64,000 nt of DNA from Ahaetulla prasina (lineage: Eukaryota > Chordata > Lepidosauria > Squamata > Colubridae), in contig NC_080540.1 of assembly GCF_028640845.1 (NCBI RefSeq), forward strand, positions 229,756,794 through 229,820,793, written 5' to 3'. Below are positions 34,749-49,100 of this stretch, piece after piece (position 1 is the first letter of the stretch; every line of letters starts with the position of its first letter). The translations under genes and the position numbers were made by a program. A model generated the notes under the pieces. It worked only from the letters and a program-made list of their open reading frames with translations, was not told the origin of the DNA and searched no databases.

Positions 34749-37700
34749 CGCATGGTGATTGCCTGGACAAATCAGAAGTGATTTGCCATTGCTTCCTATC
34801 TAGGGCTGACACAGAGTGATTGCCCCAAGATTACCTAGCTGACTTTGTGACAAGGCAAGAACTACTATTCATCTTGCCTGGTTTCAAGCTCAGTACCTTA
34901 ATCACTACATCAAACTGGCTTTCCCAATGATTCACTTCTGCTTCTAAACCATGAAATTTACACATATACTTAGATGCAATGCTAGGGAAAAAAGCTTACC
35001 TTGACTGTTGTAGGGAACTCATACATTTATAAAGCATTACTTTCTAAAACATGTTTCAGTCTCAATGACAATCATTGATAGGTAATTTATTTTATCAATA
35101 AGTGAATTAACAGGCTTGCTAATACAAGAAAATATAATGCATTTCCCCTTCAGTCCTACTGATATAAGAAAAGACAGTAATAAAGCAGCCCTCTGATTGA
35201 TATAGTGTGTAGCTTGATATGAGAAGTAATTTGATGTTTCTATTGTCCTCAGTGGAAAGAAAATTCACAGATGAAAAGGTAATATGCTCAGATACAACTG
35301 GGTTGCAAAGAACATCTACATAGGCATAAAAGAATACCATGAAGTATTGGAATTCTGTATTGATTGTCTCTTCATTTTCTGAGGCCGTGGGGGTGCAGTG
35401 ATTACAATGTAGTATTGCAATCAAACTCACTGCTCAGTGTCAGGAATTCAATTGTGATTGGCTCAAGGTTGACTCAGCCTTCCATTCTTCCAAGGTTGAT
35501 AAAATGAGGACTCAGATTATTCAGGGTAATATGTTGGCTCTATAAACCGCTTAGAGTGCTGTAAAGCATGAAGCAGTATACTAATATAAGTCTAAGTGCT
35601 CTTGCTATTCTGTTGAAAAAATTATTTGCTTCTTCAGCAGTAGAATTTGTGACAGGGAAAACAGACTCTAGCAATTCATATAACTCTCCCACATGCATCA
35701 GTGCTATCTTTCTAAGAACATACTGTACGTCAAATGAAGTTGAGCAATTCAAATTGTTCAATTCAACTATGGTACTTTCACAACTTTATCAAAAGGTTGA
35801 TTGCTAATAAAGTTTAGGATAGAAAAATGTTGGGGTAAAAGTCATACAAAGATAGATTTAAATTAAAACATCTATAAATATCTTCATATTTTTAATTAGT
35901 TGTCGCTAGCATCATTAAGAAATGTGAATCGTCATTCTAATTATATTAAGTTTTTTAGATGATTAAAGCAAATTTACTCTAGCAAATTAAAATGCCAAGC
36001 ATATAGTAATTAGACCATGGAATTGAACCTTTTTGGTTCAAACAAAAATCACATGGACCAAAATTAAATATGTAAATGTAATATAAAATTAATATTCAAC
36101 CAAAATTACAACTGTCAGAATCAAGTATAAATGTTAGCAAAATTCCAAAAGGCCATTTGAAGCTTGTGCCTGTATAATTAAAATGTAGGTGCCAATAACT
36201 GGAAAAAACTGTAATGCAAGTATTTGGAGAAGCATATCTTAATATGCTGGATGTAATTCATTCTCCAAGAATACACAGGATTGTAAATAGCCTAATTTAT
36301 TGTTGACCTATAAGGCATCATAGGCTGTTGATTGCAATACAACTTAATTAGATTTTATTTACAGATCTAGAATATTCTGAAGACTGTTCAGAACAAGAAG
36401 TAGTGTGCTGCGATAGCAAATGTTTCAAAGTAGGACTGTAAGATGCACCCTTACTTATCCTGTGTCATTGTCCCACAGATACAGTTATCTCTGGGGTTTA
36501 TGATGTTGAAAAAATAGGAAAAGTAAAGTCATCTGCTGAATCCAGAGCTTTGCACAAAAGGGGTAAAATTTGTGTTGCAATGTCATAATACATATTTTGT
36601 TACTTAATCCTGAATAGACATACACAGAAGGAGGGTTATTAGGGCATAAGGAGTAAAATAAAACATAATCAATCCACCCAATAAGGTCTATGAATGCATA
36701 AATCAAAAGAAAAATAAGCACTTCCAAAGAAAAAATAAGCAATAAATATGTAAGCCACTAGCTATTTCAGGTGCTATTTATTTAATTTTCAGGTCTGGGT
36801 TTCTTTAATTTTTTTATCTTCTTTTTTAAAAAACCAACATCCATACATAATGAACATAATTTAGTATACAGTCAGAGGCATGCAAAATTATTACTCCTTA
36901 CTGTTGCTTTCAATGCTAAACATCAGCATGCACAAAAATAACCTCACTTTAAGGTGTGCTTAGATTCACTTTACTTCTGATCTATTATAGAGGAAAATTA
37001 GCCATGCAGAATTAGTGATATATACTGCAGGTATATGTGGCCTAGTAGTTGACTTAAAAGTGCAAGTATCATATAACCATTTTTTTTTTTAAAAAGTAGC
37101 ATTTTCAGATATGACTTGAATTAAAGATAAACATGATTTTAACATGATAGATCTAAAATCTATCTATATGCCTTTTATATTGAAATGATTGTATGAGTTA
37201 ATGTAAAATGACTACTGTAGGTACAAATCCTTTACTGTAGTTTGACAAAAACACTGGCTAGCATGTCAATTTAAAGTCAACGCAATGATTTCTCACTAGC
37301 CATTTACTATTAACACCACAGGCTCTTGATTGTACAGATATGCAAAAGAGATGATGGTGGAGTTTTTTTCCCCTTAAATCTGGCTAGGAAAATCATGTTC
37401 AAGATAATGATCTAGTATCTAGATACTAAATACAATAAGGTAATATGCCAAAACAGAGGTAAAGTGAATGTGTGCTTCCTTTTTCTCTGTCAATTAGCAG
37501 GTAAGAGGAAATTGGTGAAGGAATAGTTGCTAGTTTTACCACCAATTCATCCCCAGATAGGTTCCCTTAACGTAGCCCTGCCTGCATCAGGATAAATGCT
37601 CTGTTGACCCTAGGAGGAACTTCTGGGGAAACAAATTAGAAGACTCGGAGAAGTGCAAGAAAAATGTGGCCTGGCCTAGAATCTCTTCCCCAGTATGAAA

Positions 37701-40700
37701 AAAGGTTTTAGAAAAACAACCAGTAAAACAATAACTTTACAATAACTATATTATGTTTAAATCAATAAACAAAACACTAATTTATATAAAAATATTAATA
37801 CATTGTGTCAATAAAACTAGAAACTTCAAAGTAAGTCACCATCATCATCATGAAGGAGAGTAAAGAGAATGGAAATGAAATTATAAACACCAGTTCCCAA
37901 ATGGTGACCTATATCCCTTGAAATTCTTCTTTCTTTGGATTTTGTTGAGTAAAACCCTCATTCAGAGTTTCCGGTAAGGATTAATAGCGATCTCCCCATT
38001 TTTGATAAAACAAAAATAGCATCATAGTGGAGATTGGTGCCCAGAAAGCCAATGTTGGATACCAAAATCTCTCAGGACAAAGGAGAGATCATAAATTACC
38101 CACTAGCTCTCCGGGCAACCACTCCCTGTAAGTAAACTGCAGAAACAAAAATTTTGTGATTCACTCACTAGTTGAGCAGCTGAGAGGTGCAGGATTTCAT
38201 CCAAATTCAGAGTTGCCATGTAGCTTTGACTAACAATAAGCCAGTTGACCCTAATTTCTTAGCCACATTTAGAATTATTCTACAGAATGAGATTTTCTTT
38301 TAGAGCAGATAATTAATCCTCTTGCTGAGTTGTCTTTCTTTCAGGATAACAAAATTAAAAGAAAATTTGAAGATTTAAAGTAGAAAGAACATTTGGCAAA
38401 AAGCTTAACAAGAGGTGATCTCAGGAAGCTTAAAACAGATGGTGGATTGCTATTTTTAAAGGTTGTTTTACAAACCTGTACTAGAGACACTATAATTTAA
38501 TAAGGCAATTGACTCTGCTCTACCTTGGGAATGGTTTTTGCTTGCTACTGAAGAATGTGGACTATTGGTGGAATTTATAAAACAAAAGATCAAAGTAACA
38601 TGATTGGGTTCCTGATTGTAACTGTCAACCATGAAGCTGACTTGACCGAAGCCATCTTGGAAGCTTCAGTGCTGCTACATTGGAACTGAGGGATAGGGAG
38701 TGGGGGTTTGAGATAGTGGCTTTGCAGGAAGCGGCAAAAACCATAATGCACAAGCTGACAAACGCCACAGCTCCCAACAGCCATTCCAGGTTGGGAGCAA
38801 GGTCTACCTCTCAACAAAATACCCAAGATTAAAACTCCTGTGCAAAAACCTAGGACCAAAGTTTATAGGGCCTTTCCCTATAGTGAACATAATCAACCCT
38901 GTTACGTAATCAATCCTGTCAGCTTAGTCTCCCTCACCTGCTAGGGAAAGTGCATCCGGTCTTTCACAGCAGTTTGTTAAAGCTGGTGGTAGGCTCCCTG
39001 ATCAGACTGGTAGATCAGGCAGCCCCAAAACCAATAGTGGTGCAGGGGCAGATGCAGTATGAGATAAAGAAGATTCTGGATTCAAAATTGCATAGGGGCA
39101 GGTTGCAGTACCTTGTAGAGTAGAAGGGGTACCCCCTCTCTGAACCCACTTGGGTCAAGAACTGGGATGTGAAGGCATATGGCTTAGGGCTTATGGGACC
39201 GCCTGCTGTTACCACATGCCTCCCACCGACCCGTACGCTCTCACAGAGAGGGACTTCTCAGGGTGCCGTCCGCCAAACAATGTTGGCTGGCGGCCCCCAG
39301 GGGAAGGGCCTTCTGTGGGGCTCCACACTCTGGAACGAGCTTCCCCCGGGTTTACGCCAAATACCTGACCTTCGGACTTTCCGTCGCGAACTGAAGACAC
39401 ATCTTTTCATTCGCGCGGGGCTGGCTTGAATTGAATTTTATTAATTTTAAATTTTAAATTTTTATTAATTAATTTTAAATGGGTTTTTTTTAGTCTTGTA
39501 TATTTTAACCTATCAGGCTAATTTTAAAATAAGTTTTTTAATCTGCTTTTTAAATTGTATATTGTATTATCTGTTTTATTTTTGCCTGTACACCGCCCTG
39601 AGTCCTTCGGGAGAAGGGCGGTATAAAAATCAAATAAATAATAATAATAATAATATAGGTTCGTCAGTTTCATGACGAGTACCCCCAAAAACCTAAGGGG
39701 ACTCCAGGGGGAAGAAGGAGGGGCAAGACTTATTCTTGACTAACTTGGCACACTGGAGCTGAGGGATAGGGAGGGGGGATTTGAGATAGCTGGGATTTTG
39801 TAGCCAAAACAAAATACTTTCTCTTGGGAACCAAGAACATTCTCAAATCTGGTCAGAGGAAGGAGGAGTGATGTCACCAGGCAACCAGACAGCGGTGTGA
39901 TTGGACCATGTGATTGACTGTTTTGAGAAATTGACAAACTTTTACTTTTAATTAGGTGAAAACCGCGGGAAACTTCATAATCAGTTTTCACCAGACCTGT
40001 GCTAATACGATATATCCAATAAAGCTATTCTTTGAGGAATCTACCTGCCTCGGAGTTTTGCTTGCTATGGGTCCATTAATTGGAACCCTGAGAGTAACCA
40101 TGCAAATATAGATGTGATGTGGACTTGAAATTATAGCATAAAAGGGACTGAAGGGGAAGTTTGTTTTTCCTTTTTACTTTGTTTGAACTTTCGCTCTTGG
40201 ATTATAACAGTGATGACTCAAAAGACTGCATGACTAAAAAGAGTTTTGCAAACAGCCTTCAGAGAAAGCAATTAGATTAGATTTATTCAAAAGTGTTTGA
40301 TCAATTTGGTAAAAAACTGCCTGAGTAAGTGATTCCAAATTCACAGCTTTGGAAAAAAAAATAGATGAGGACACAGAGGTAGAGATAAATAGTTTGTAGA
40401 ATAAATTCCTGATTTGCAAGAATAAGAAATGTTCCAAGGGATATTTTGGTCCATTTTGGGCCATTTTGCGAGAAAGAAGACAAGGGATCAAGTCCTGCAA
40501 CATTTTAATACACGATTAAAGACTGAAGATTGATAATGCAGATATAATTGTCCTAAAAGAAATCCCTATCAACTTCTATGTAGAAGAAAGAATACTCCTG
40601 CTTGACTGAAAGATTAATGGAAAAAAAGATTCCATTTCCCTGGGATAAATTAAGTGTGAATTTTTTTACTTTTAGATGGGAAACATTTTGACTGAATTCT

Positions 40701-43127
40701 AGTCAAAAGACAAGGTAATTTTTAGAAAACTTTAAAGAAGAACTGGGAGGTTGTAGAGGAGACAATAGAAAAATCACAACAGATGTAAAAGGAATCTGGA
40801 AGAGATAATTTTGAATTAGAGCTACATGTATTCACTTTTCTAAATTTTTGTCTTAGTTATGGATTACAAAGGTTTAACATGGAATTTAAACAGAGCAAGC
40901 TTTTCAATGAATTCTATTTTACAAGGGAAAAATGCTGGAGACTCATAGTAATATAGCACTATACCTAAAGTGGGACAAGATTTGACTTCAACAAGCAATT
41001 ATAGATTAATATCATTATTGAATGATTATAAATTGTTCACAATGAACATAGCTGATAGACTGTAAATATTTATTTTATTCATGAAGCTCAATATGGGTTT
41101 TTATCTAAAAGATCGTTAAAAGTTAATGTCATTAGACATTGTTGTGGAATATTTGGAACAGCATAATGAGAAACAAGCTGCGTTGTTTTTTTCACGCAGA
41201 AAAAGCTTTTGACAATTTGAACTTAATTTTATTATTTAAAATTTGGGATTATCTGAATTTGAGAGTATTTTATAAAATAAGTAAAGTAGATTTATACTTT
41301 GTTGAAAACACAAATTATTGATACAGAAGATCTAACAAACACATATGAGTTTGATTCTGTGGCTCTTGAGGACGTGGACAGGTTACTGGGGAGGTTGCAT
41401 GCCACTACATGTTTACTGGACCCGTGTCCCTCGTGGTTGGTGCTGGCCACACAGGAGGTGACACGAGGCTGGCTCCGGGGAATTATAAATGCTTCCTTGT
41501 TGGAAGGGGTTTTCCCCGCCGCCTTGAAAGAGGCGGTGGTGAGACCCCTCCTCAAGAAGCCTTCCCTGGACCCAGCTATTTTGGGAAATTATCATCCAGT
41601 CTCCAATCTTCGCTTTGTTGCAAAGGTTGTAGAGAGTGTGGTGGCATGGCAGCTTCCCCAGTACCTGGATGAAGCTGTCTATCTAGACCCGTTCCAGTCC
41701 GGCTTCCAGTCCAGATATAGTACAGAGACAGCTTTGGTCGCGTTGGTGGATGACCTCTGGAGGGCCAGGGATAGGGGTTGTTCTTTGATACCATTGACCA
41801 TGGTATCCTGCTTTTGATACCATTGACCATGGTATCCTGCTGCACCGGTTGGAGAGTTTGGGAGTGGGAGGCACCGTTTATCGGTGGTTCTCCTCCTATC
41901 TCTCTGACCGGTCGCAGACGGTGTTGACAGGGGGGCAGAGATCGATCGTGAGGCGCCTCACTTATGGGGTGCCACAGGGGTCGATTCTCTCGCCTCTCCT
42001 GTTCAACATCTATATGAAGCCGCTGGGCAAGGTCATCAGTGGCTTCGGGGTGAGATACCAACTGTACGCTGACGACACGCAGCTGTACTTTTCCACCTCG
42101 GGCCACCCCAACGAAGCTGTCGAAGTGCTGTCCCGGTGCCTGGAAGCCGTACGGGTCTGGATGGGGAGAAACAGGCTCAAGCTTAATCCCTCCAAGACGG
42201 AGTGGCTGTGGATGCCGGCACCCCGGTACAGTCAGCTGCAACCACAGCTGACTGTTGGGGGTGAGTCATTGGCCCCAAGGGAATGGGTGCGCAACTTGGG
42301 TGTTCTCCTGGATGGACGGCTGTCGTTTGAAGACCATTTGGCGGCCGTCTCCAGGAGAGCTTTTTACCAGGTCCGCCTGGTTCGCCAGTTGCGCCCCTTC
42401 CTTGACCGGGATGCCTTATGCACGGTCACTCACGCTCTTGTCACTTCTCGTCTGGATTATTGCAATGCTCTCTACATGGGGCTACCCCTGAAGTGCACTC
42501 GGAGGCTTCAGTTAGTCCAGAATGCCGCTGCACGGGTGATTGAGGGAGCCACACGTTGCTCCCGGGTAACACCGCTCCTGCGCAGTCTGCACTGGCTACC
42601 TGTGGTCTTTCGGGTGCGCTTCAAGGTGTTGGTTACCACCTTTAAAGCGCTCCATGGCTTAGGGCCCGGGTACTTACGGGACCGCCTGCTGTTACCCTAT
42701 GCCTCCCACCGACCCGTACGCTCACACAGAGAGGGTCTTCTCAGGGTGCCGTCCGCCAAGCAATGTCGGTTGGCGGCCCCCAGGAGAAGGGCCTTCTCTG
42801 TTGGAGCACCTACCCTCTGGAACGAACTTCCCCCTGGTTTGCGTCAATTACCTGACCTTCGGACCTTTTGCCGTGAATTGAAAACGTACTTGTTTGTTCA
42901 AGCGGGACTGGCTTAATTTTTAATATCCTAAATTTTTAAATTTTTAAATTTTAATAATTTTAACTGGTGTATTTTATTTACGGATCAAATTTGATGGTTT
43001 TAATTTTCGGCCATTTATAGAATACGTTATTTTAACTATGGTTTTAATTTGTATATTGTTCTGTTTTAATCTGGCTGTACACCGCCCTGAGTCCTTCGGG
43101 AGAAGGGCGGTATAAAAATCTAAATAA

Positions 43128-43186
<59 letters not shown>

Positions 43187-46100
43187 AAAATATATCAAAT
43201 GGCGAGATATTGCAATTCTTGTCAAGAAGAATCCAAAATAAAAAATAAAAAAAAAATATCAAATGGCGAGATATTGCAATTCTTGTCAAGAAGAATCCAA
43301 AATAAAAAAAAATGGAAACAGAAGGCTACACTTGTCAATAGTTTTCTCATGTACAATTATTAGAAAGATTTAGGTTTGGTTTTAAGTATTGTTAAGACTT
43401 GAGTTTGGAATAGAACTGTGTACAAAGGATAACCATGTTATTAAAATGTATAAATTTCTGCTAAAAAACAAGTGAAGGAAGATATAAAATAGGCTAAAAT
43501 TTGATTATAATGTATAAATGGAACAGTGGGAGAATATGCACTCAAAAGGATTAAAATATACATTATGTTATAATCTTTAAAGGGGATTTTTAATAAAATG
43601 ATATATTACTGGTATATTTCAATTGAAAAATTCTCTAGAATATACAAAAAGTACTTTGAATTTATGATGGATATTTTAGCATAGGTTATAGTTGTGCAAA
43701 ACTGCTGGAAATTTTAACTCAATAACATTATATAATAACATATCTATTTGGACATTGGACATATATTAATTCAGAAGATTTTAAAAATTAATATACAATT
43801 GAATACAATTGGTGTTTCTTTTGGAACAGATAAATAAACTGTTGGGAAGAAGTCAAGGAACTTTACTTTTATACATACATTTATACAAAGGGAAAGATTT
43901 GATATTACCCACAATGAAGGAATGGATGGTCAAATTAATTGCTTTGATCAGAGAAAAGAGACTAAGTTTAATGCTGACTGGAGACTTCTTACAGACTTTT
44001 TGTGTGAATAGTATGATGAATAGAAAAAAAATGATTATAGAAAAATGTGATTTAAATAATGCTGTAATCCAGAATAAGAGATTAATTTACATCTATAGCT
44101 ATAACTGCTGTAAAAAAAAAATCAGAATCTACTTTTTAATATTTTGTTTCTTTTTCCCCTGCACCTTTGGCTTTGCCTTTTGCTTCCTTCTTTTTTCTTC
44201 TTTTAAATATTAGTTCTTGTTAGTTTTTCTTTTTCTTTTTAAAACTTGTAATAAATTTATATGACTAAAACTGTAATTCAACATCTGACAGACAAAACAA
44301 TTGAAGAAGCTAGTGTTCTAATCAAGTTTATTGTTTTCTTTCCAGTGTTATTTCTTTTAGCCAATTCCACAAATCTTGAAAGTTGTTATTTTTTAAACAG
44401 ATGAATCATTCAGGGATGACATTTCTTTCTCGGCAATCACAAGTGATAAAGCTCGCTTCTTTCTCAGATGTTCTTCTATTCTTTATGCATAAATCGAGAT
44501 CTCAGAAAACATTCAAATGAATCTGAAAACTTTTCAGTTTAATAATTCATCCCACTTTATACATCCGAATAGACCAATTTAAATTTAAACAAAAGACAGG
44601 TTGACAGCTTACCTTCAACATAGGTTGGGAAAGAAGCCAAGCTCTTCCTTGACTGTAATTAAGACAAACAGGATATCAAACCAAGCTAAGCATGCTGAGG
44701 TTTGCATTAAAAAGCCTTTCATGCAGACCTGGCAAAGTTATTCATCACACAATGACAGTTATTACCCAATCTCTGTAGACAGCCTATTAAGAAATATTTA
44801 AACATGTTTCAAAGTATTAGTTCTTTATCAATAAGTTATTCTGAAATGTACACCCTAAGCATTAAGACTTTCAAGATTTACATAAATACTGGTATATAAA
44901 TGTTAATATTTCTAACACACAAGATGTTATTAAGAAAAATAATGCAAAGTATTCAAGGATTTCAATATCAAGAACTTCCAGGGAAAAAATAATTAATGGA
45001 AGATGCCTCCGCTAAAAGCAGGGCTAACAAAATGGCAAAATGAAAAGCCACTGAATAGACCACCGTTTTGTAATTCCTCTTTGGACAAGGAGAGGACTTG
45101 AGATCACACACAAGTCATTCCGGGTGAGGGGACAGCAACCTACAGTGGGGTGTGAAGCTCTGGATAGGCATCTTTGTTCAAATTATGGATGATGGCTTTA
45201 TGTACACTGTGATTACATACTTCCATTTCTAATCACTTTTGAAACAGCTTATTAACTGCTTTTCACCCATTAGGAACTTTCATATCAATGTTTTACAGCA
45301 CCAGGTGAGTTTCCTTCAATCCTTAGCAAAAGAAGTTTTAATATAAATTTAGGGACTTTAAAAAAATCATTTTCTGAATAAATAACAAAATGGTTATTAG
45401 AACTTGGATTTTGGAAAATTACAAACAGATGAAAGAGCTAGATGCCTTTCAAATAAGATTTTGAAATTAATTATAAGAATCCTTCCAGTGGGAAAATCCT
45501 GTTGTTTTTAAATTCTTTTTTAAAAAAACGTTAGGATGGAACTTTGGAAGTCGGACACTAGAGGGAACCAGAAGGAACTAAAGATTACAATTAATGGAAA
45601 ACATTTAAATTTGACTTACTAATAAAGAATAGAGCAAAATACTTTAACACAGGCCTATTGAAGGAAATTTATGAACAATAGACCCGGAAGTTAATTTTAA
45701 GACTGACTGCCATTATAGACAGACTGTTTAAAGGATATGATGGAAGATGAACAATTTTTACCAGAGAAGACTGAAACTGATCTGATAGTGGATTTAAAAA
45801 TGACAGGCTACAATTATGATAAGGAAAAAGATGCTACACTGGATATACAAATGAAACTGATGGGTGTCTTAATAAATAAAAGAGATATACAAATAACAAA
45901 CCAAAAGAGTGACCTGGATAACTTTCCTATACTGGATTTTCCTACATTACATAACAAACTTTTTAAAATTTTGAAGCGTTTTGAGAGAAGGAACAAAGAA
46001 AGCATGAAAAGAAATTAAGTTCTAGGACATTATTTGAAAGGATTAAACATCAAGATTGTTGAAAGTAAAAGGAAAGAACATAAAATCGATTTTTATTAGT

Positions 46101-49100
46101 TTGATTTCTATAGCTGTTCTGGGAAATGTAAATCAAGGTTAAAATAGATATTTTGTTATCTCTGGTAATCCTTAATAGACTTTTGTTGACTAGGATTGAA
46201 TAATTAGGCTTTAAGGATTTGTTTATAGCTAAGAGACGAGCTATAGGTAGAAGACACCATTTACTGTATTTTAAGAGAATATGATATTTTATTTTATTTA
46301 TTTTATTTTGTCATAACATTATATACAGGAACATATATTGAAAGGAAACAATAGGACAGGAACAGTAGGCACTTTTGTGCACTTATGCACGCCCCTTATA
46401 GTCCTCTTAGGAATGGGGTGAGGTCAATGGTAGACAGTTTTTGGTTAAAGCTTTTAGGAGTTGGAGAGGAGACCACAGAGTCAGGTAGTGTATTCCAAGC
46501 ATTAACAACTCTGTTACTGAAGTCATATTTTCTGCAATCAAGTTTGAAGCGGTTGACATTAAGTTTGAATCTATTGTTTGCTCTTGTATTATTGCTATTG
46601 AAGCTGAAGAAGTCTTTAACAGGAAGGACATTGCAATAGATGATTCTGTGTGTTAAACACAGGTCTTGTTGGAGTCGGCAGAGTTCTAAATTTTCTAATC
46701 CCAGGATTTCAAGTCTGGTGGAATAAGGTATTTTTTTGTCTACAGAGGAGCGGGGAACTCTTCTTGTAAAATATTTTTGGACTCGTTCAATTGTATTAAT
46801 GTCAGAGATGCGGTATGGGTTCCAGACAGATGAGCTGTATTCAAGAATGGGTCTGGCAAATGTTTTGAATGCTCTGGTTAGTAGTGTTGAGTTTTTGGAA
46901 AAGAAGCTACGCAGAATTAGGTTTACAACTCTTAGAGCCTTTTTTGCTATATAGTTGCAGTGGGCTTTGGCACTTAGATCATTTGATATGAAAACTCCAA
47001 GGTCCTTAACAGGGTGGGGGTCATCTGTAAGATAATGTCCATTAAGCTTGTACTTAGTGTTTGGGTTCTTTTTTCCAATATGTAAGACTGAGCATTTGCT
47101 GGCTGAGATTTGGAGTTGCCAAGTTTTAGACCAATCGGATACAAAGTCAAGGTCTTTTTGAAGGGTAGTACTATTGTTGGTGGTGTTAAATAGTTTGACA
47201 TCGTCAGCAAAGAGAACACAATAACTTGAGATATGGTAACAGAGATCATTTATGTATAGTATGAAGAGCGTTGGTCCAAGAACGCTACCTCGAGGAACGC
47301 CACTTTTGACAGGGACAGGATTTGATAGAGCATTGCCAATTTTGACCACTTGTTGTCTGTTTGACAGGAAAGCAGTTATCCAATTGTGAAAAGGTCCTGA
47401 AATGCCGTAGGATTTTAGTTTTAGGAGAAGTTTATCGTGTACTACTGAGCCAAAAGCTTTGCAGAAGTCTATGTAGATTGCATCTATTGCTTTGCCTTGA
47501 TCAAGATTAGTAGTCCATATGTTTTTGCAGTGTAGAAGTTGTAAGTTACATGATAATTTTTTTCTAAAATTTTTGCTAAAATTGTTTAGACTTGCTGTGA
47601 TTAAGTTATTTCTTTATATATTTCTTTCTTTTCTATTTTTCTTTATAGCTTCTTTCTTTTTCTGCATTTTCTAATTTTTAGTTTTATGCTTTCGTGTGTT
47701 TTATTACTTTGCGCTAGTTTTTATCTCTTAAATTGTAATCTATACACTATTAAAACTGTAGTTCCTGTAACCTTTAACTGGGTGAAACTGCATCATAGAT
47801 AACAGTTTTTAAACTAAAGTACTTCGAATGAGCTAACTTACAGGATGCATTTAAAATCCAGCACCCATGGCTTCTATGGAAAGTTGACAAATTTTATAAA
47901 ATATTTTATGACATAAACATTATCATAAAATGGTTGATGACATAAAACAAAATGCCATAAAATGTTTCCTGTACTGATGTTTGATGCGCTATAAAGTTCA
48001 ACATGGGCTATTTTCAAGCCAGATACGTTTCTGAATGTATCCCTGAATTTTTATTAACTTTTCCAGTATGTTAAAAGTTCTGTCATTGTTGAAGGCACTG
48101 TGAAATTTTGTAACAAATTATTTTTGAATTATGACCCAATGGGTCATGGATTGTCTAGTGTTTAATAAAATTACTATTTAAAAAGGATTTATATATCCAG
48201 GATTGTGATAAAAGCTTTAAGCTGTCCTCTAGTCAGTTCAGACTACTAAACATATGAACACTACATCCTAAAATATAATATAGTTTAGAATTTGCTTGAT
48301 TTAGCACAATATGTGAACCCATCCAAATTAAGAAATCATGATTGATATCGATCATAATGTATGAGTTTGAACTTTTTGGTAAAAAAACACCAAATAAATT
48401 ATGGTTTCATGCTATTACTAAATCAGGCAGTCTGAAACATAATTCTGAGAAACATATAAAATATTCAGCCATATGTACGTGCAGAATTTATTAGTGATTG
48501 AAAGCAGTAAGACATATGCATCTGAGCAGTTTCAAAAAAACCCAGATCAATCTATATTTCAAAATTATTTCTTCAAGACAAAGCCAAATAGCAACAATTT
48601 TTAGAGAGATTCAAGTATATAGTTATATACTTATATATACTTGAATAATTCAGTTTATAACTGAAACTACTTTTCAATGGGTTTTTAGTTGTAATTTGGA
48701 AAATGGTCAATGGTAATTGATGTTAACTTTTAGAAGTAGTTTTACTTTTAAAGATGAAACAATAGTTAATTCTTAAATTTGTACTACAGAATTGGCAGAA
48801 AACATTTGCTGGAGTACACTATTTTAACTTAAAATGAATGAAGAGCAATTATTTTAGATCCTATTGTACTAATAAGCCCTTTAAATAATTTATACAATTG
48901 CAATGAACAGGTTATAGTACATTGTCTACTGTATTCAATAGGGGTGATAATAAAGCAGCATAATTAGATGTATAAAGTTTCTGAGAACAGCTTGCTATCA
49001 GGTGCACAAACTTAATCTAACTGATATAAAAGGTTTGATTCATTCTGGCTATTGCTATTACTATAAGTCTAGATTCCTTCTGAAATAGAATGTATATGGT

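Noticed and set aside
41849..42916. 355-codon frame as a host gene
   Set aside because: It is the reverse transcriptase of a CR1 LINE (GVPQGS, YADD) with the family's 3' tail.
42974..43289. Frames full of FIYL repeats on the minus strand
   Set aside because: Translation of the AAAT microsatellite.
46396..47349. 317-codon minus-strand frame as an exon of APBA1 or another gene
   Set aside because: It is a LINE reverse transcriptase with FADD motif, and the APBA1 model is complete without it.
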